From assembly GCA_023413185.1 (NCBI GenBank), contig JAEZQD010000143.1, positions 1-5,177 of the forward strand: DNA of 5,177 nucleotides. The letters are read 5' to 3'. The notes under the pieces were generated by a model. It was not told the origin of the DNA and made no database searches. It saw nothing but the letters and a program-made list of their open reading frames with translations. Origin of the DNA: Bacillota bacterium (GTDB lineage Bacteria; Bacillota; Clostridia; Oscillospirales; Ruminococcaceae). Positions within the stretch are counted from its first letter, which is position 1. The number at the start of each line of letters is the position of its first letter. Shown here piece after piece: positions 1 through 5,177 of this stretch. Made by a program: the position numbers and the translations under genes.

Positions 1-1
1 C

Positions 2-277
2 GATAACGCCAATAGCAAGGTTTGCAAAGCCAAGCTCCTGAATAATCAGCATGTTTTCGGTGCCCACATTCAGCAGCCGCTCGGTGTAGGCGGGGTTTAG
101 CATCTGCATAAGACCCGCAGTCGCGCTGCGAATACCGATAGACCAAAACACAAACCACCTGCAAAGCAGGGGGATAAGCTGAGGCTTTGCGGTTTTGCTC
201 TCTTTTGCGTATGCAATAATTACGCAGAGGCTAGGGGCAATGAGCATAACGCTCACGACATAGACTGCGTGTAACAC
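2..277 (-). CDS. Small integral membrane protein, N-terminal part (runs off left edge)
   Basis: This is the 5' part of a minus-strand gene, 92 codons, cut by the window edge. I chose the GTG at 275-277 because a full AGGAGG (287-292) lies 9 nt upstream and the frame stays open to the edge. Residues 1-24 are strongly hydrophobic and would form a first membrane helix. A basic stretch (AKESKTAKPQ) follows, then a second hydrophobic segment, about residues 34-58, with the motif FWSIGIR and an AGLMQ run. A polar loop (NPAYTERLL) leads to ELGFANLAIG, where a third helix begins. The FW..GIR...AGL.Q...P and ELGFANL pattern recalls, from memory and unverified, small uncharacterised bacterial membrane proteins of the DUF6790 type. 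No function is claimed. Coding is well supported by the ribosome binding site and protein character; the family is tentative. Confidence 0.75.
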   Translation of the reverse strand, partial: MLHAVYVVSVMLIAPSLCVIIAYAKESKTAKPQLIPLLCRWFVFWSIGIRSATAGLMQMLNPAYTERLLNVGTENMLIIQELGFANLAIGVI

Positions 278-286
278 AAACAGTGT

Positions 287-292
287 CCTCCT
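287..292 (-). promoter_or_regulatory. Ribosome binding site deciding a GTG start
   Basis: A perfect AGGAGG on the minus strand sits 9 nt before GTG 275-277. No ATG lies at suitable spacing, so this site fixes the start of the membrane-protein gene. It is flanked by a short inverted repeat (AAGATG 293-298 with CATCTT 316-321), which could form a weak hairpin next to the site. Confidence 0.7.
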
Positions 293-356
293 AAGATGTC
301 TTTTTTACCCGCAGGCATCTTTTAAAATGTGCGAGACAAGTAAAGTAAGAGCTAAA

Positions 357-404
357 ACCCTTTCACACGCTCAAAGCGCGTCGAGGGTGCTTTGCTGTTA
401 GGGT
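357..404 (-). terminator. Possible weak terminator hairpin downstream of the racemase gene
   Basis: Two nested inverted repeats lie in the 152-bp gap between the racemase stop and the next minus-strand start: CAAAGC 372-377 with GCTTTG 389-394, and ACCCT 357-361 with AGGGT 400-404. Read on the minus strand the structure ends in AGGGTTTTAG, so a short four-T tract follows. The stem is interrupted and the T tract is short. Termination is therefore only a possibility, and read-through into the membrane-protein gene cannot be excluded. Confidence 0.3.
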
Positions 405-429
405 GGCAAGATATTTTACACTGGTTATG

Positions 430-1119
430 CTAAAATAACGCGTGCCGCGCCGCTGCCCGGGCGTGAAGAAGCACCGAGTCAAACAGCGGTACTGCGGTGT
501 CTGCCTGCGTTATGAGCATGCCAAGCTCGGTGCAGCCAAGGATGATGCCGCCTGCGCCCTCGGCAAAAAGCCGCTCGCACAGCGTTTTCATGCGCCGCTT
601 TGCGTCGTGGGTCGCTACCCCAAGGCACAGCTCGTCAAAGATGGTGGCGTTAAGCCAAATGCGCTCGGCTTCAACCGGTACCGTTACCGCAATGCCGCGC
701 TCTGATAGGCGCGCGGTGTAAAAGTCCTGCTCCATCGTGTAGCGGGTGCCCAGCAGCGCCGCCGACCGAATGCCGTTTGCAAGCAGTGCGTCCGCCACGG
801 CATCCGCGATGTGCAACAGCTCGATGCCTACCGCCTGCCGCACCTGCGGTGCAACCTTGTGCAGGGTGTTGGTGCCAATGAGTAAAAAATCCGCCCCGCC
901 GCGCTCCAGCCGCTTTGCCGCGTCTATGAGTATGCCCGCCGCGCCGTCCCAGTCGCCGGCGGACATGCAGCGTTCCACCTCGTAAAAATCCACGCTGTAC
1001 AGCAGCACCTTTGCGCTGTGTAAGCCCCCCAGTTGTTGCTTTGCGGCTGTGTTAAGCTGTTCGTAGTAGGTTACGGTGCTCTCCCAGCTCATGCCGCCGA
1101 TTAGTCCGATTGTCTTCAT
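430..1119 (-). CDS. Aspartate/glutamate racemase family protein (YgeA-like), first catalytic Cys replaced by Gly
   Basis: The 229-residue cytoplasmic protein has the length and motifs of PLP-independent Asp/Glu racemases, which interconvert L and D forms of acidic amino acids by two opposed acid/base residues. The N-terminal MKTIGLIGGMSWEST (residues 1-15) is the family's phosphate/carboxylate-binding start. The first catalytic segment reads LLIGTNTLHKVA, with Gly82 where a Cys is usual. The second reads GGIILGCTELGML, with Cys196 present. In the E. coli enzyme the first position is Thr83, paired with Cys197, and that protein is an L-Asp/Glu-specific racemase, so loss of the first Cys is known in this family. 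Glycine, however, offers no side chain. Function is probably racemisation of an acidic amino acid or a related reaction; the exact substrate is unknown. The start is fixed by the family N-terminus, with only a weak GAGCGG (1127-1132) as ribosome binding site. Confidence 0.9.
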   Translation of the reverse strand: MKTIGLIGGMSWESTVTYYEQLNTAAKQQLGGLHSAKVLLYSVDFYEVERCMSAGDWDGAAGILIDAAKRLERGGADFLLIGTNTLHKVAPQVRQAVGIELLHIADAVADALLANGIRSAALLGTRYTMEQDFYTARLSERGIAVTVPVEAERIWLNATIFDELCLGVATHDAKRRMKTLCERLFAEGAGGIILGCTELGMLITQADTAVPLFDSVLLHARAAARHALF

Positions 1120-1254
1120 GGTATCGCCGCTCAGCGTAAGGAATGTCCGAATAATATCGAGTAAGGCTTGCGTTTATGACCTGCACGATAATTGATTCGC
1201 ACACAGCGCAGCCAAGTGGCATTATTCCCCCTGTCATAGTGGTTGTGTGGACAT

Positions 1255-1283
1255 AGTATAGCACCGAAATACAGATTTTTCAA
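1255..1283 (-). promoter_or_regulatory. Sigma-A-type promoter for the racemase gene
   Basis: On the minus strand TTGAAA (1278-1283) is followed after exactly 17 nt by TATACT (1255-1260), and TGC immediately precedes the -10 box, giving an extended -10. Each hexamer matches consensus at five of six positions. Transcription would start near 1248, giving a leader of about 130 nt before the racemase ATG. It lies just past the terminator of the upstream FNT gene, consistent with an independent transcription unit. Confidence 0.75.
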
Positions 1284-1295
1284 GGCATAGTCAAA

Positions 1296-1324
1296 CAGCG
1301 CCCGCCCGTTATGGGCAGACGCTG
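1296..1324 (-). terminator. Intrinsic terminator of the FNT-family gene
   Basis: Read on the minus strand, CAGCGTCTGCCC, the 5-nt loop ATAAC and GGGCGGGCGCTG form a continuous 12-bp stem containing two G-U pairs. It lies 20 nt past the FNT stop codon and is followed by TTTGACT, a short T tract. On the plus strand the same region has two mismatches, so the structure suits minus-strand RNA, as expected for terminating the FNT transcript. Confidence 0.7.
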
Positions 1325-1344
1325 CGGCAATTCTTCTATTCGAG

Positions 1345-1974
1345 TCAGCAGGCTTTGTTTTGCCCGTTATTTTGCAGCCGTTCGCTCAGCGGTAGGATTA
1401 CCCCGCCCGCAAGGTTGCCCGCTGCAACGAGCAGGATATAAAGCAGGGCTTTACCGCTCCACATACCCGCCAGCGAGAAGTAGAACAGGTTTGCGATACT
1501 GTGCTCAAATCCGGACAGAATAAACACCATGATGGGAAGCACAAGCACAAGGTACCGCCCAACCCCGTCGTTTAGCTTTGTGTAGCCAAGCACCGCAATG
1601 CTCATCAAAAACCCGCACAGCACCGCCATCACTACGGTGCTTAGCACCGTGTCTGAAAGCTTTGCGGTAACCAGCTCTTGCGTATGCGGCACCAGCTTTT
1701 GCAGCTTGGTTACCCTTAAAAGAAGCCCCATGCCTACGGTGCCCACGGCGTTGCCCGCAAGTGCGACCAGAACCTCCGGCACAAAACGCCGTCCCTTTGC
1801 GGGTATGTAACACACCTTGCCGGTGTACAGGTTCAGCCCGAAGGTGTAGATGGTCAAAAGCCCCAAAGAGAACAAAAAAGCGCCTGCAAGGTGGTTCTCG
1901 GTAGAAAGGTACACCGTACCGCCGATACCGACGCACACACCGCCCAGTATTGCCTTGATAAAGCACACGAGCAT
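1345..1974 (-). CDS. Formate/nitrite transporter (FNT) family channel, short form
   Basis: FNT proteins are pentameric inner-membrane channels for small monovalent anions such as formate, nitrite or hydrosulfide. The 209-residue product is hydrophobic throughout. Counting from ATG 1974, it has an IGGTVYLS segment (17-24), an LNLYTGK loop after helix 2 (47-53), the internally repeated AGN-G helices LAGNAVGTVGMG (72-83) and AAGNLAGGVILP (184-195), and GFEHSIANLFYF (155-166). The last contains the conserved pore histidine (His158), equivalent to the one in FocA GYEHSIAN. It is shorter than FocA/NirC (about 270-285), mainly at both tails. ATG 1974 is preferred because AAAGGA lies 11 nt upstream, the spacing seen at deoD and deoB. 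ATG 1986 (213 residues) directly abuts that site. The substrate cannot be decided from sequence; formate is plausible in a fermenting anaerobe. Confidence 0.9.
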   Translation of the reverse strand: MLVCFIKAILGGVCVGIGGTVYLSTENHLAGAFLFSLGLLTIYTFGLNLYTGKVCYIPAKGRRFVPEVLVALAGNAVGTVGMGLLLRVTKLQKLVPHTQELVTAKLSDTVLSTVVMAVLCGFLMSIAVLGYTKLNDGVGRYLVLVLPIMVFILSGFEHSIANLFYFSLAGMWSGKALLYILLVAAGNLAGGVILPLSERLQNNGQNKAC

Positions 1975-2044
1975 AACAGTTTTCATCCTTTGCTGCTGCC
2001 ATAATGTTATAAATAAAGAGGAGAACTTGACAGCGCCAAAGGGT

Positions 2045-2073
2045 AGTATAGCATACGGGTATTGTTTGCGCAA
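2045..2073 (-). promoter_or_regulatory. Promoter for the FNT-family gene
   Basis: On the minus strand TTGCGC (2068-2073) is followed after 17 nt by TATACT (2045-2050), with TGC directly before the -10 box (extended -10). The -35 match is moderate and the -10 match strong. Spacing to ATG 1974 leaves a leader of about 60 nt. The -10 region reads TGCTATACTA, identical over ten bases to that of the racemase promoter. Confidence 0.65.
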
Positions 2074-2095
2074 TTGAAAAATACGGCAGAACACA

Positions 2096-2137
2096 CCCGC
2101 AACCGCATGCCCGCACCGCGCCTTCGGGCGGGGTTTT
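2096..2137 (+). other. GC-rich direct repeat and hairpin before the deoC promoter; possible attenuator
   Basis: CCCGCAACCGC (2096-2106) is followed three bases later by the near-copy CCCGCACCGC (2110-2119). A hairpin then follows: CGCC 2119-2122, loop TTCG, GGCG 2127-2130, extendable across one G/G mismatch by ACC 2115-2117 with GGT 2132-2134. TTTTGCTTT comes next, so on the plus strand it resembles an intrinsic terminator. CCCGC 2110-2114 could alternatively pair with GCGGG 2128-2132. No plus-strand gene lies upstream to be terminated. It would matter only if transcription begins further upstream, for example from TTGACA 2027-2032 with the weak -10 TAGCAT 2049-2054. Confidence 0.35.
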
Positions 2138-2139
2138 GC

Positions 2140-2169
2140 TTTACAGTCAGTCAATAAATGTGATAGGAT
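2140..2169 (+). promoter_or_regulatory. Probable promoter of the deo cluster
   Basis: TTTACA (2140-2145) is followed after 18 nt by TAGGAT (2164-2169), with TG at 2161-2162 giving an extended -10. Start of transcription would fall near 2176, about 40 nt before the deoC ATG. It is the best plus-strand candidate near deoC; a TTGACA further upstream (2027-2032) has only a weak -10. No operator dyad resembling a known DeoR site is obvious. Confidence 0.5.
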
Positions 2170-2218
2170 AAACAGTGAAAAAAACAGACTTTCAGCGCAA
2201 GATAATGGGGGAATACCG

Positions 2219-2884
2219 ATGCAAAACGCAGAGATTCTATCGCACATCGACCACACGCTGCTAAAGCCCGGCTGCACCTGGCAGCAGATTGCTACGCTGT
2301 GCGACGAGCATATCACGTATAAAACCGCCACGGTGTGCGTGCCAACGTGCTTTATCGAGCGCATCCGCGCCGCGTATGGGCAGGCGGTACGCATCTGCAC
2401 AGTCGTTGGCTTTCCGCTTGGGTATATGACTTCGTCTGCCAAGGTATTTGAGGCGGCAGACGCCCTGCGAAACGGCGCGGACGAGGTGGACATGGTCGTT
2501 AACCTGTGCGACGTAAAGGACGGCGCGTTTGACCGCGTGACCGCCGAGATTGCGCAGATAAAGCAGGCGGTGGGCGACAGGGTGCTAAAGGTGATTATCG
2601 AGACCTGTTACCTGACCGAGGACGAGAAGATTGCCCTGTGCCGCTGCGTAACCGACGCGGGCGCGGATTATATTAAAACCTCCACCGGCTTTGGCACGGC
2701 GGGCGCGACCCTTGCGGACGTGGAGCTGTTTCAACGGCATATCGGCGAGAACGTAAAGATCAAGGCGGCGGGCGGCGTAAAGACCCGACAAGACCTCGAG
2801 GCGTTTCTTGCGGCGGGCTGTTCCCGCATCGGTACCAGCTCCGCCGTCGCGTTGCTGACGGGAGGAGAGGCGGGCGGATATTAA
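2219..2884 (+). CDS. deoC: Deoxyribose-phosphate aldolase
   Basis: DeoC is a cytoplasmic class I aldolase that cleaves 2-deoxy-D-ribose 5-phosphate to acetaldehyde and glyceraldehyde 3-phosphate, the last step of deoxynucleoside breakdown. The 221 residues match the family's usual length and form one TIM barrel. Signatures in order are IDHTLLKP (10-17), VVGFPLG (62-68), EVDMVVN (89-95) with the catalytic Asp91, LKVIIET (123-129), YIKTSTGF (151-158) with Schiff-base Lys153, and KAAGGVKT (182-189) with Lys182. These correspond to E. coli Asp102, Lys167 and Lys201. The C-terminal IGTSSAV is the phosphate-binding end. ATG 2219 follows GGGGGA (2207-2212) at 6 nt and gives the normal N-terminus. 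It is the first gene of the deo cluster and is followed by a 225-bp gap before deoD. Nothing is missing. Confidence 0.97.
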   Translation: MQNAEILSHIDHTLLKPGCTWQQIATLCDEHITYKTATVCVPTCFIERIRAAYGQAVRICTVVGFPLGYMTSSAKVFEAADALRNGADEVDMVVNLCDVKDGAFDRVTAEIAQIKQAVGDRVLKVIIETCYLTEDEKIALCRCVTDAGADYIKTSTGFGTAGATLADVELFQRHIGENVKIKAAGGVKTRQDLEAFLAAGCSRIGTSSAVALLTGGEAGGY

Positions 2885-2914
2885 CGGGTTCTCGTGTGTA
2901 TTATCGAACAAATC

Positions 2915-3009
2915 GTAGGGAGCGAATAGCAAAGCAAGTTTGTATTTCCAATCGTTCGTTGTAAACTGACATCAACAAGGCAGCGGGACGTCGAGGACGC
3001 CGTGCCTAC
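2915..3009 (+). repeat. Repeat-like intergenic element bounded by GTAGG/CCTAC, with a hairpin
   Basis: The deoC-deoD spacer contains a hairpin at 2979-3006: GGCA, bulged G, CGG, bulged GA, CGTC, loop GAG, GACG, CCG, TGCC. This gives eleven base pairs with bulges on one side. It is followed directly by TACA, and GTAGG at 2915-2919 forms an inverted pair with CCTAC at 3005-3009, so the whole block could be a small non-coding repeat of about 95 bp. From memory, GC-rich hairpins centred on GTCGAGGAC and ending in CCTACA are scattered between genes in gut Ruminococcaceae. I cannot confirm copy number from this window. No insertion-sequence gene or target duplication is visible. Confidence 0.35.
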
Positions 3010-3087
3010 AACTGCCGACAGTTGGTTGGCTGATAAACATAACGGTCACCGTTCCCTGCAACAATCGAAACGATGTGGTTTGCCACA
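3009..3087 (+). promoter_or_regulatory. Cluster of four short perfect dyads in the deoD leader
   Basis: Four inverted repeats follow each other upstream of deoD: CAACTG-CCGA-CAGTTG (3009-3024), AACGGT-C-ACCGTT (3041-3053), ATCG-AAA-CGAT (3064-3074) and TGTGG-TTTG-CCACA (3074-3087). The last ends 4 nt before the AAAGGAG of deoD. None has a T tract, so they are not typical terminators. They could be RNA stems that protect or tune the deoD-deoB-cdd part of the message, or protein-binding operators; which is not decided by the sequence. No strong promoter is seen in this spacer. A weak TTGTAT 2940-2945 with TAAACT 2962-2967 is the only candidate, so deoD probably depends on read-through from deoC. 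Confidence 0.35.
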
Positions 3088-3109
3088 AAACAAAGGAGCG
3101 TGAAACATC

Positions 3110-3826
3110 ATGTCAAGCAACACACCCACCCCGCACATCGGCGCAAAGCCGGGCGAGATTGCCAAAACCGTGCTGATGCCGGGCGACCCGCTGCGCGCGC
3201 AGGTGGTGGCGGACACCTTTTTGACAAACCCCGTGCGCTACAACAGTGTACGCGGGATGTACGGCTTTACGGGGGAGTACGAGGGCACGCTCGTCTCGGT
3301 TCAGGGCAGCGGCATGGGTATGCCGTCCATGGGCATCTATTCGTATGAGCTGTATCACTTCTACGGGGTGGAAAACATCATCCGCATCGGCTCGGCGGGC
3401 GCGTTTGACCCCTCCCTTGCACTGGGCGACCTTGTGGTTGCCATGGGTGCATGCACCAACTCAAACTTTGCGCACCAGTACGGTCTGCCCGGTTCGTTTG
3501 CCCCTTTGGCAAGCTTCGGGCTGCTGACCAAGGCGGTTGAGTCGGCTCAGGCACTGGGCGTGCCCTATCGGGTGGGCAACATCCTTTCAAGCGACACCTT
3601 TTACAGCGACGACACCACCGCGGTGGATCAGTGGGGCAAGATGGGCGTGCTCGCCGTGGAGATGGAGGCGGCGGCACTGTATATGAACGCGGCTCGGGCA
3701 GGCAAGAACGCCCTGTGCCTTGCCACGATATCCGACCACGTGCGCACGGGCGAGGCGATGACCGCCGAGCAGCGCCAGAACTCGTTTACCGATATGATGA
3801 AGGTCGCCCTTTCACTTGCGAAATAG
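3110..3826 (+). CDS. deoD: Purine-nucleoside phosphorylase, DeoD type
   Basis: DeoD is the hexameric cytoplasmic phosphorylase that splits purine (deoxy)nucleosides with phosphate into free base and (deoxy)ribose 1-phosphate. The 238 residues match the family's length. Visible features are His9 in TPHIGA (reaching the neighbouring subunit's site), the phosphate loop MPGDPLRA (23-30) with Gly25 and Arg29, Arg48 in SVRGMYGFTG, SGMGMPSMGIYSYEL (67-81), IRIGSAGA (91-98) with Arg92 and Ser95, VEMEAAALY (183-191) with Glu184 and Glu186, and ISDHV (207-211) with catalytic Asp209; Arg222 corresponds to E. coli Arg217. All active-site residues are therefore present. ATG 3110 follows AAAGGAG (3092-3098) at 11 nt, and MSSNTPTPHIGAKPG is the usual N-terminus. 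deoB begins 33 nt after the stop, so the two are cotranscribed. Its product feeds DeoB and then DeoC. Confidence 0.97.
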   Translation: MSSNTPTPHIGAKPGEIAKTVLMPGDPLRAQVVADTFLTNPVRYNSVRGMYGFTGEYEGTLVSVQGSGMGMPSMGIYSYELYHFYGVENIIRIGSAGAFDPSLALGDLVVAMGACTNSNFAHQYGLPGSFAPLASFGLLTKAVESAQALGVPYRVGNILSSDTFYSDDTTAVDQWGKMGVLAVEMEAAALYMNAARAGKNALCLATISDHVRTGEAMTAEQRQNSFTDMMKVALSLAK

Positions 3827-3859
3827 GCGAGGGATAATGTAAAGGAGCAGTTTACCGCC

Positions 3860-5041
3860 ATGAACAACAAAACAAACCGTGTGTTTTTGATTGTGCTCGA
3901 CAGCGTAGGCATCGGCGAAGCACCCGACGCGGCGCAGTACGGCGACGCGGGCAGCCATACCTTGCGCGCCTGCTGGCAGACAGGCAAACTGCACCTGCCA
4001 AACCTTGCCGCTATGGGGCTGTACAACATCGACGGCATCGGCTGCGGCGTGCCGGTATCCTCCCCAAGCGGTGCGTTTGCGCGCATGCGCGAGGCATCGG
4101 CGGGCAAGGACACCACCATCGGTCACTGGGAGATTGCGGGGATTGTATCCCCTACGCCCATGCCGGTGTACCCAAACGGCTTTCCGCCCGAGATTATCAC
4201 CCAGTTTGAACAACAGACGGGCAGAGGGACGCTGTGCAACAAGCCCTACTCCGGCACCAAGGTGATTCTGGATTACGGCAGGGAGCACCTGCAGACGGGT
4301 GCGCTGATTGTATACACCTCGGCGGACAGCGTGTTTCAGATTGCGGCGCACGAGCGTATTGTACCGCCCGACGAGCTATACCGCTACTGCGAAGCGGCGC
4401 GGGGCATCTTAACCGGCGCGCACGGGGTGGGTAGGGTGATTGCCCGCCCGTTTGAAGGGGACTACCCCGACTTCCGTCGTACGGCAAACCGCCACGACTT
4501 TTCACTTGCCCCGCCGCGGGACACGGTGCTTGATGCCATTGCGCAGGCGGGGCTCGACAGCATTGCGGTGGGCAAGATTACCGACATCTACGCGGGAAGC
4601 GGCATTACCGAAACAGTGCGCACCATATCAAACGACGACGGCATGCAAAAAACCATGGAGCTTGCCGAGCGGGGTTTTCACGGGCTGTGCTTTGTAAACC
4701 TCGTGGAGTTTGACATGACCTACGGGCACCGCAACGACGTAGCGGGATACACCCAGGCACTCAACCGCGCCGACGAACAGATAGGGCAGCTTGCGCGCCT
4801 GCTGGGCGACGACGACGTACTGATGATTACCGCCGACCACGGCTGCGACCCCTCCACCCAAAGCACCGACCATTCGCGGGAGTACACCCCGTGGCTGGTG
4901 TACGGCAAGCCGATTCGGGCGGGGGTAAACCTCGGCACGCTGCCCACCTTTGCGGACATTGGCGCCACAGCGGCGGGGCTTTTGGGCGTACCGGCGCAAA
5001 CCGACGGCTCTAGCCGTGCCGCCGTACTGACACAAGGCTAA
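3860..5041 (+). CDS. deoB: Phosphopentomutase
   Basis: DeoB moves phosphate between C1 and C5 of ribose or deoxyribose, linking nucleoside phosphorolysis to DeoC and the pentose phosphate pathway. It is a two-metal (manganese) enzyme of the alkaline phosphatase superfamily. The 393 residues are full length. Metal ligands are Asp14 in VLDSVGIGEAPDA, Asp285 and His290 in EFDMTYGHRND, Asp326 and His327 in ITADHGCDP, and His338 in TDHSREYTPW. The phosphorylated threonine is Thr85 in GKDTTIGHWE. Apart from Asp14 and Thr85 these lie within one residue of the numbering I recall for Bacillus cereus DeoB. The cap domain lies between about residues 100 and 220 and includes NKPYSGTKV and YTSADSVFQIAAHE. 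ATG 3860 follows AAAGGAG (3841-3847) at 12 nt. It lies 33 nt after deoD and 16 nt before cdd, in a tight operon. Nothing abnormal was seen. Confidence 0.97.
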   Translation: MNNKTNRVFLIVLDSVGIGEAPDAAQYGDAGSHTLRACWQTGKLHLPNLAAMGLYNIDGIGCGVPVSSPSGAFARMREASAGKDTTIGHWEIAGIVSPTPMPVYPNGFPPEIITQFEQQTGRGTLCNKPYSGTKVILDYGREHLQTGALIVYTSADSVFQIAAHERIVPPDELYRYCEAARGILTGAHGVGRVIARPFEGDYPDFRRTANRHDFSLAPPRDTVLDAIAQAGLDSIAVGKITDIYAGSGITETVRTISNDDGMQKTMELAERGFHGLCFVNLVEFDMTYGHRNDVAGYTQALNRADEQIGQLARLLGDDDVLMITADHGCDPSTQSTDHSREYTPWLVYGKPIRAGVNLGTLPTFADIGATAAGLLGVPAQTDGSSRAAVLTQG

Positions 5042-5057
5042 AAGGGGGAAACCGCGC

Positions 5058-5177
5058 ATGGACGACAAAGAGCTGATCAAACAGGCGTTTTTGGCGCGTG
5101 AGCGCGCCTACGCGCCCTATTCGGGATATCTGGTGGGTGCCGCCCTGCTTGCGGCAGACGGGCGCGTGTATCTCGGC
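5058..5177 (+). CDS. cdd: Cytidine deaminase, N-terminal part (runs off right edge)
   Basis: Forty codons are present before the window ends. The product starts MDDKELIKQAFLARERAYAP, then YSGYLVGAALLAADGRVYLG. The YAPYS...VGAALL...DGR.Y.G pattern is the N-terminal signature of small zinc cytidine deaminases, which convert cytidine and deoxycytidine to uridine and deoxyuridine. The zinc motifs (a cysteine-containing NxEN region with HAE, then PCxxC) would lie beyond the edge and are not seen. ATG 5058 follows AAGGGGG (5042-5048) at 9 nt and lies 16 nt after the deoB stop, so it is in the same operon. Its position suits supply of deoxyuridine to a pyrimidine phosphorylase, which may lie downstream but is not in view. 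The call rests on the N-terminus and context only. Confidence 0.87.
   Translation, partial: MDDKELIKQAFLARERAYAPYSGYLVGAALLAADGRVYLG

Noticed and set aside
442..985. Plus-strand frames opposite the racemase gene
   Set aside because: The minus-strand protein has clear family motifs across its whole length; the plus-strand frames are overlapping low-complexity translations without start signals.
1120..1254. Riboswitch or T-box in the racemase leader
   Set aside because: The leader is long enough, but I see no T-box sequence, no terminator/antiterminator pair and no recognisable aptamer.
1975..2493. Upstream in-frame extension of the FNT gene to a Met at 2493 (382 residues)
   Set aside because: The extension runs antisense through the 5' part of deoC and through the FNT promoter, has no membrane-protein character, and bypasses a good ribosome binding site at 1986-1991. 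It is an open frame caused by GC-rich sequence.
2885..3109. A small gene or transporter between deoC and deoD
   Set aside because: Stops occur in all plus frames and there is no frame with a ribosome binding site. The only short frame (GTG near 2895 to the TAG near 2928) encodes about 11 residues.
3628..4119. Long antisense frames opposite deoD and deoB (also 3812-4351 and 4628-5080)
   Set aside because: They lie wholly or mostly opposite enzymes with intact catalytic motifs, are rich in Arg/Pro/Ala as expected for shadow frames in GC-rich DNA, and lack ribosome binding sites or family motifs.
1345..5177. FNT gene as part of the nucleoside-salvage system
   Set aside because: It is divergent, has its own promoter and terminator, and FNT channels carry small anions, not nucleosides. 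Adjacency is probably incidental.

Overview
The window looks like ordinary chromosomal DNA of a GC-rich Clostridia-type Firmicute, most likely of the Oscillospiraceae/Ruminococcaceae kind. This is inferred from GC-rich genes separated by AT-richer spacers, AAAGGAG-type ribosome binding sites, the protein flavour, and a short GC-rich intergenic hairpin of a style I associate with that group. No mobile element, rRNA, tRNA or CRISPR array is visible.

The left half is read on the minus strand. It holds the 5' part of a small membrane protein (2-277, running off the left edge), an aspartate/glutamate racemase-family gene (430-1119), and a short formate/nitrite transporter (FNT) family channel gene (1345-1974). 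The last two each have a recognisable promoter. A 12-bp intrinsic terminator hairpin (1296-1324) separates the FNT gene from the racemase promoter, so these are probably separate transcription units.

The right half is read on the plus strand and is a nucleoside-salvage (deo) cluster: deoC (2219-2884), deoD (3110-3826), deoB (3860-5041) and the start of cdd (5058 to the right edge). Together these would deaminate cytidine and deoxycytidine (Cdd), phosphorolyse purine nucleosides (DeoD), move the phosphate from C1 to C5 of the (deoxy)ribose (DeoB), and cleave deoxyribose 5-phosphate to acetaldehyde and glyceraldehyde 3-phosphate (DeoC). Catalytic residues are intact in all three complete enzymes. 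The cluster starts from a divergent intergenic region (1975-2218) shared with the FNT gene.

The points most worth a second look are: the racemase has glycine where the first catalytic cysteine of its family is expected; the 225-bp deoC-deoD spacer holds a repeat-like hairpin plus four short perfect dyads; and a GC-rich hairpin abuts the proposed deoC promoter. I found no convincing previously undescribed system here.
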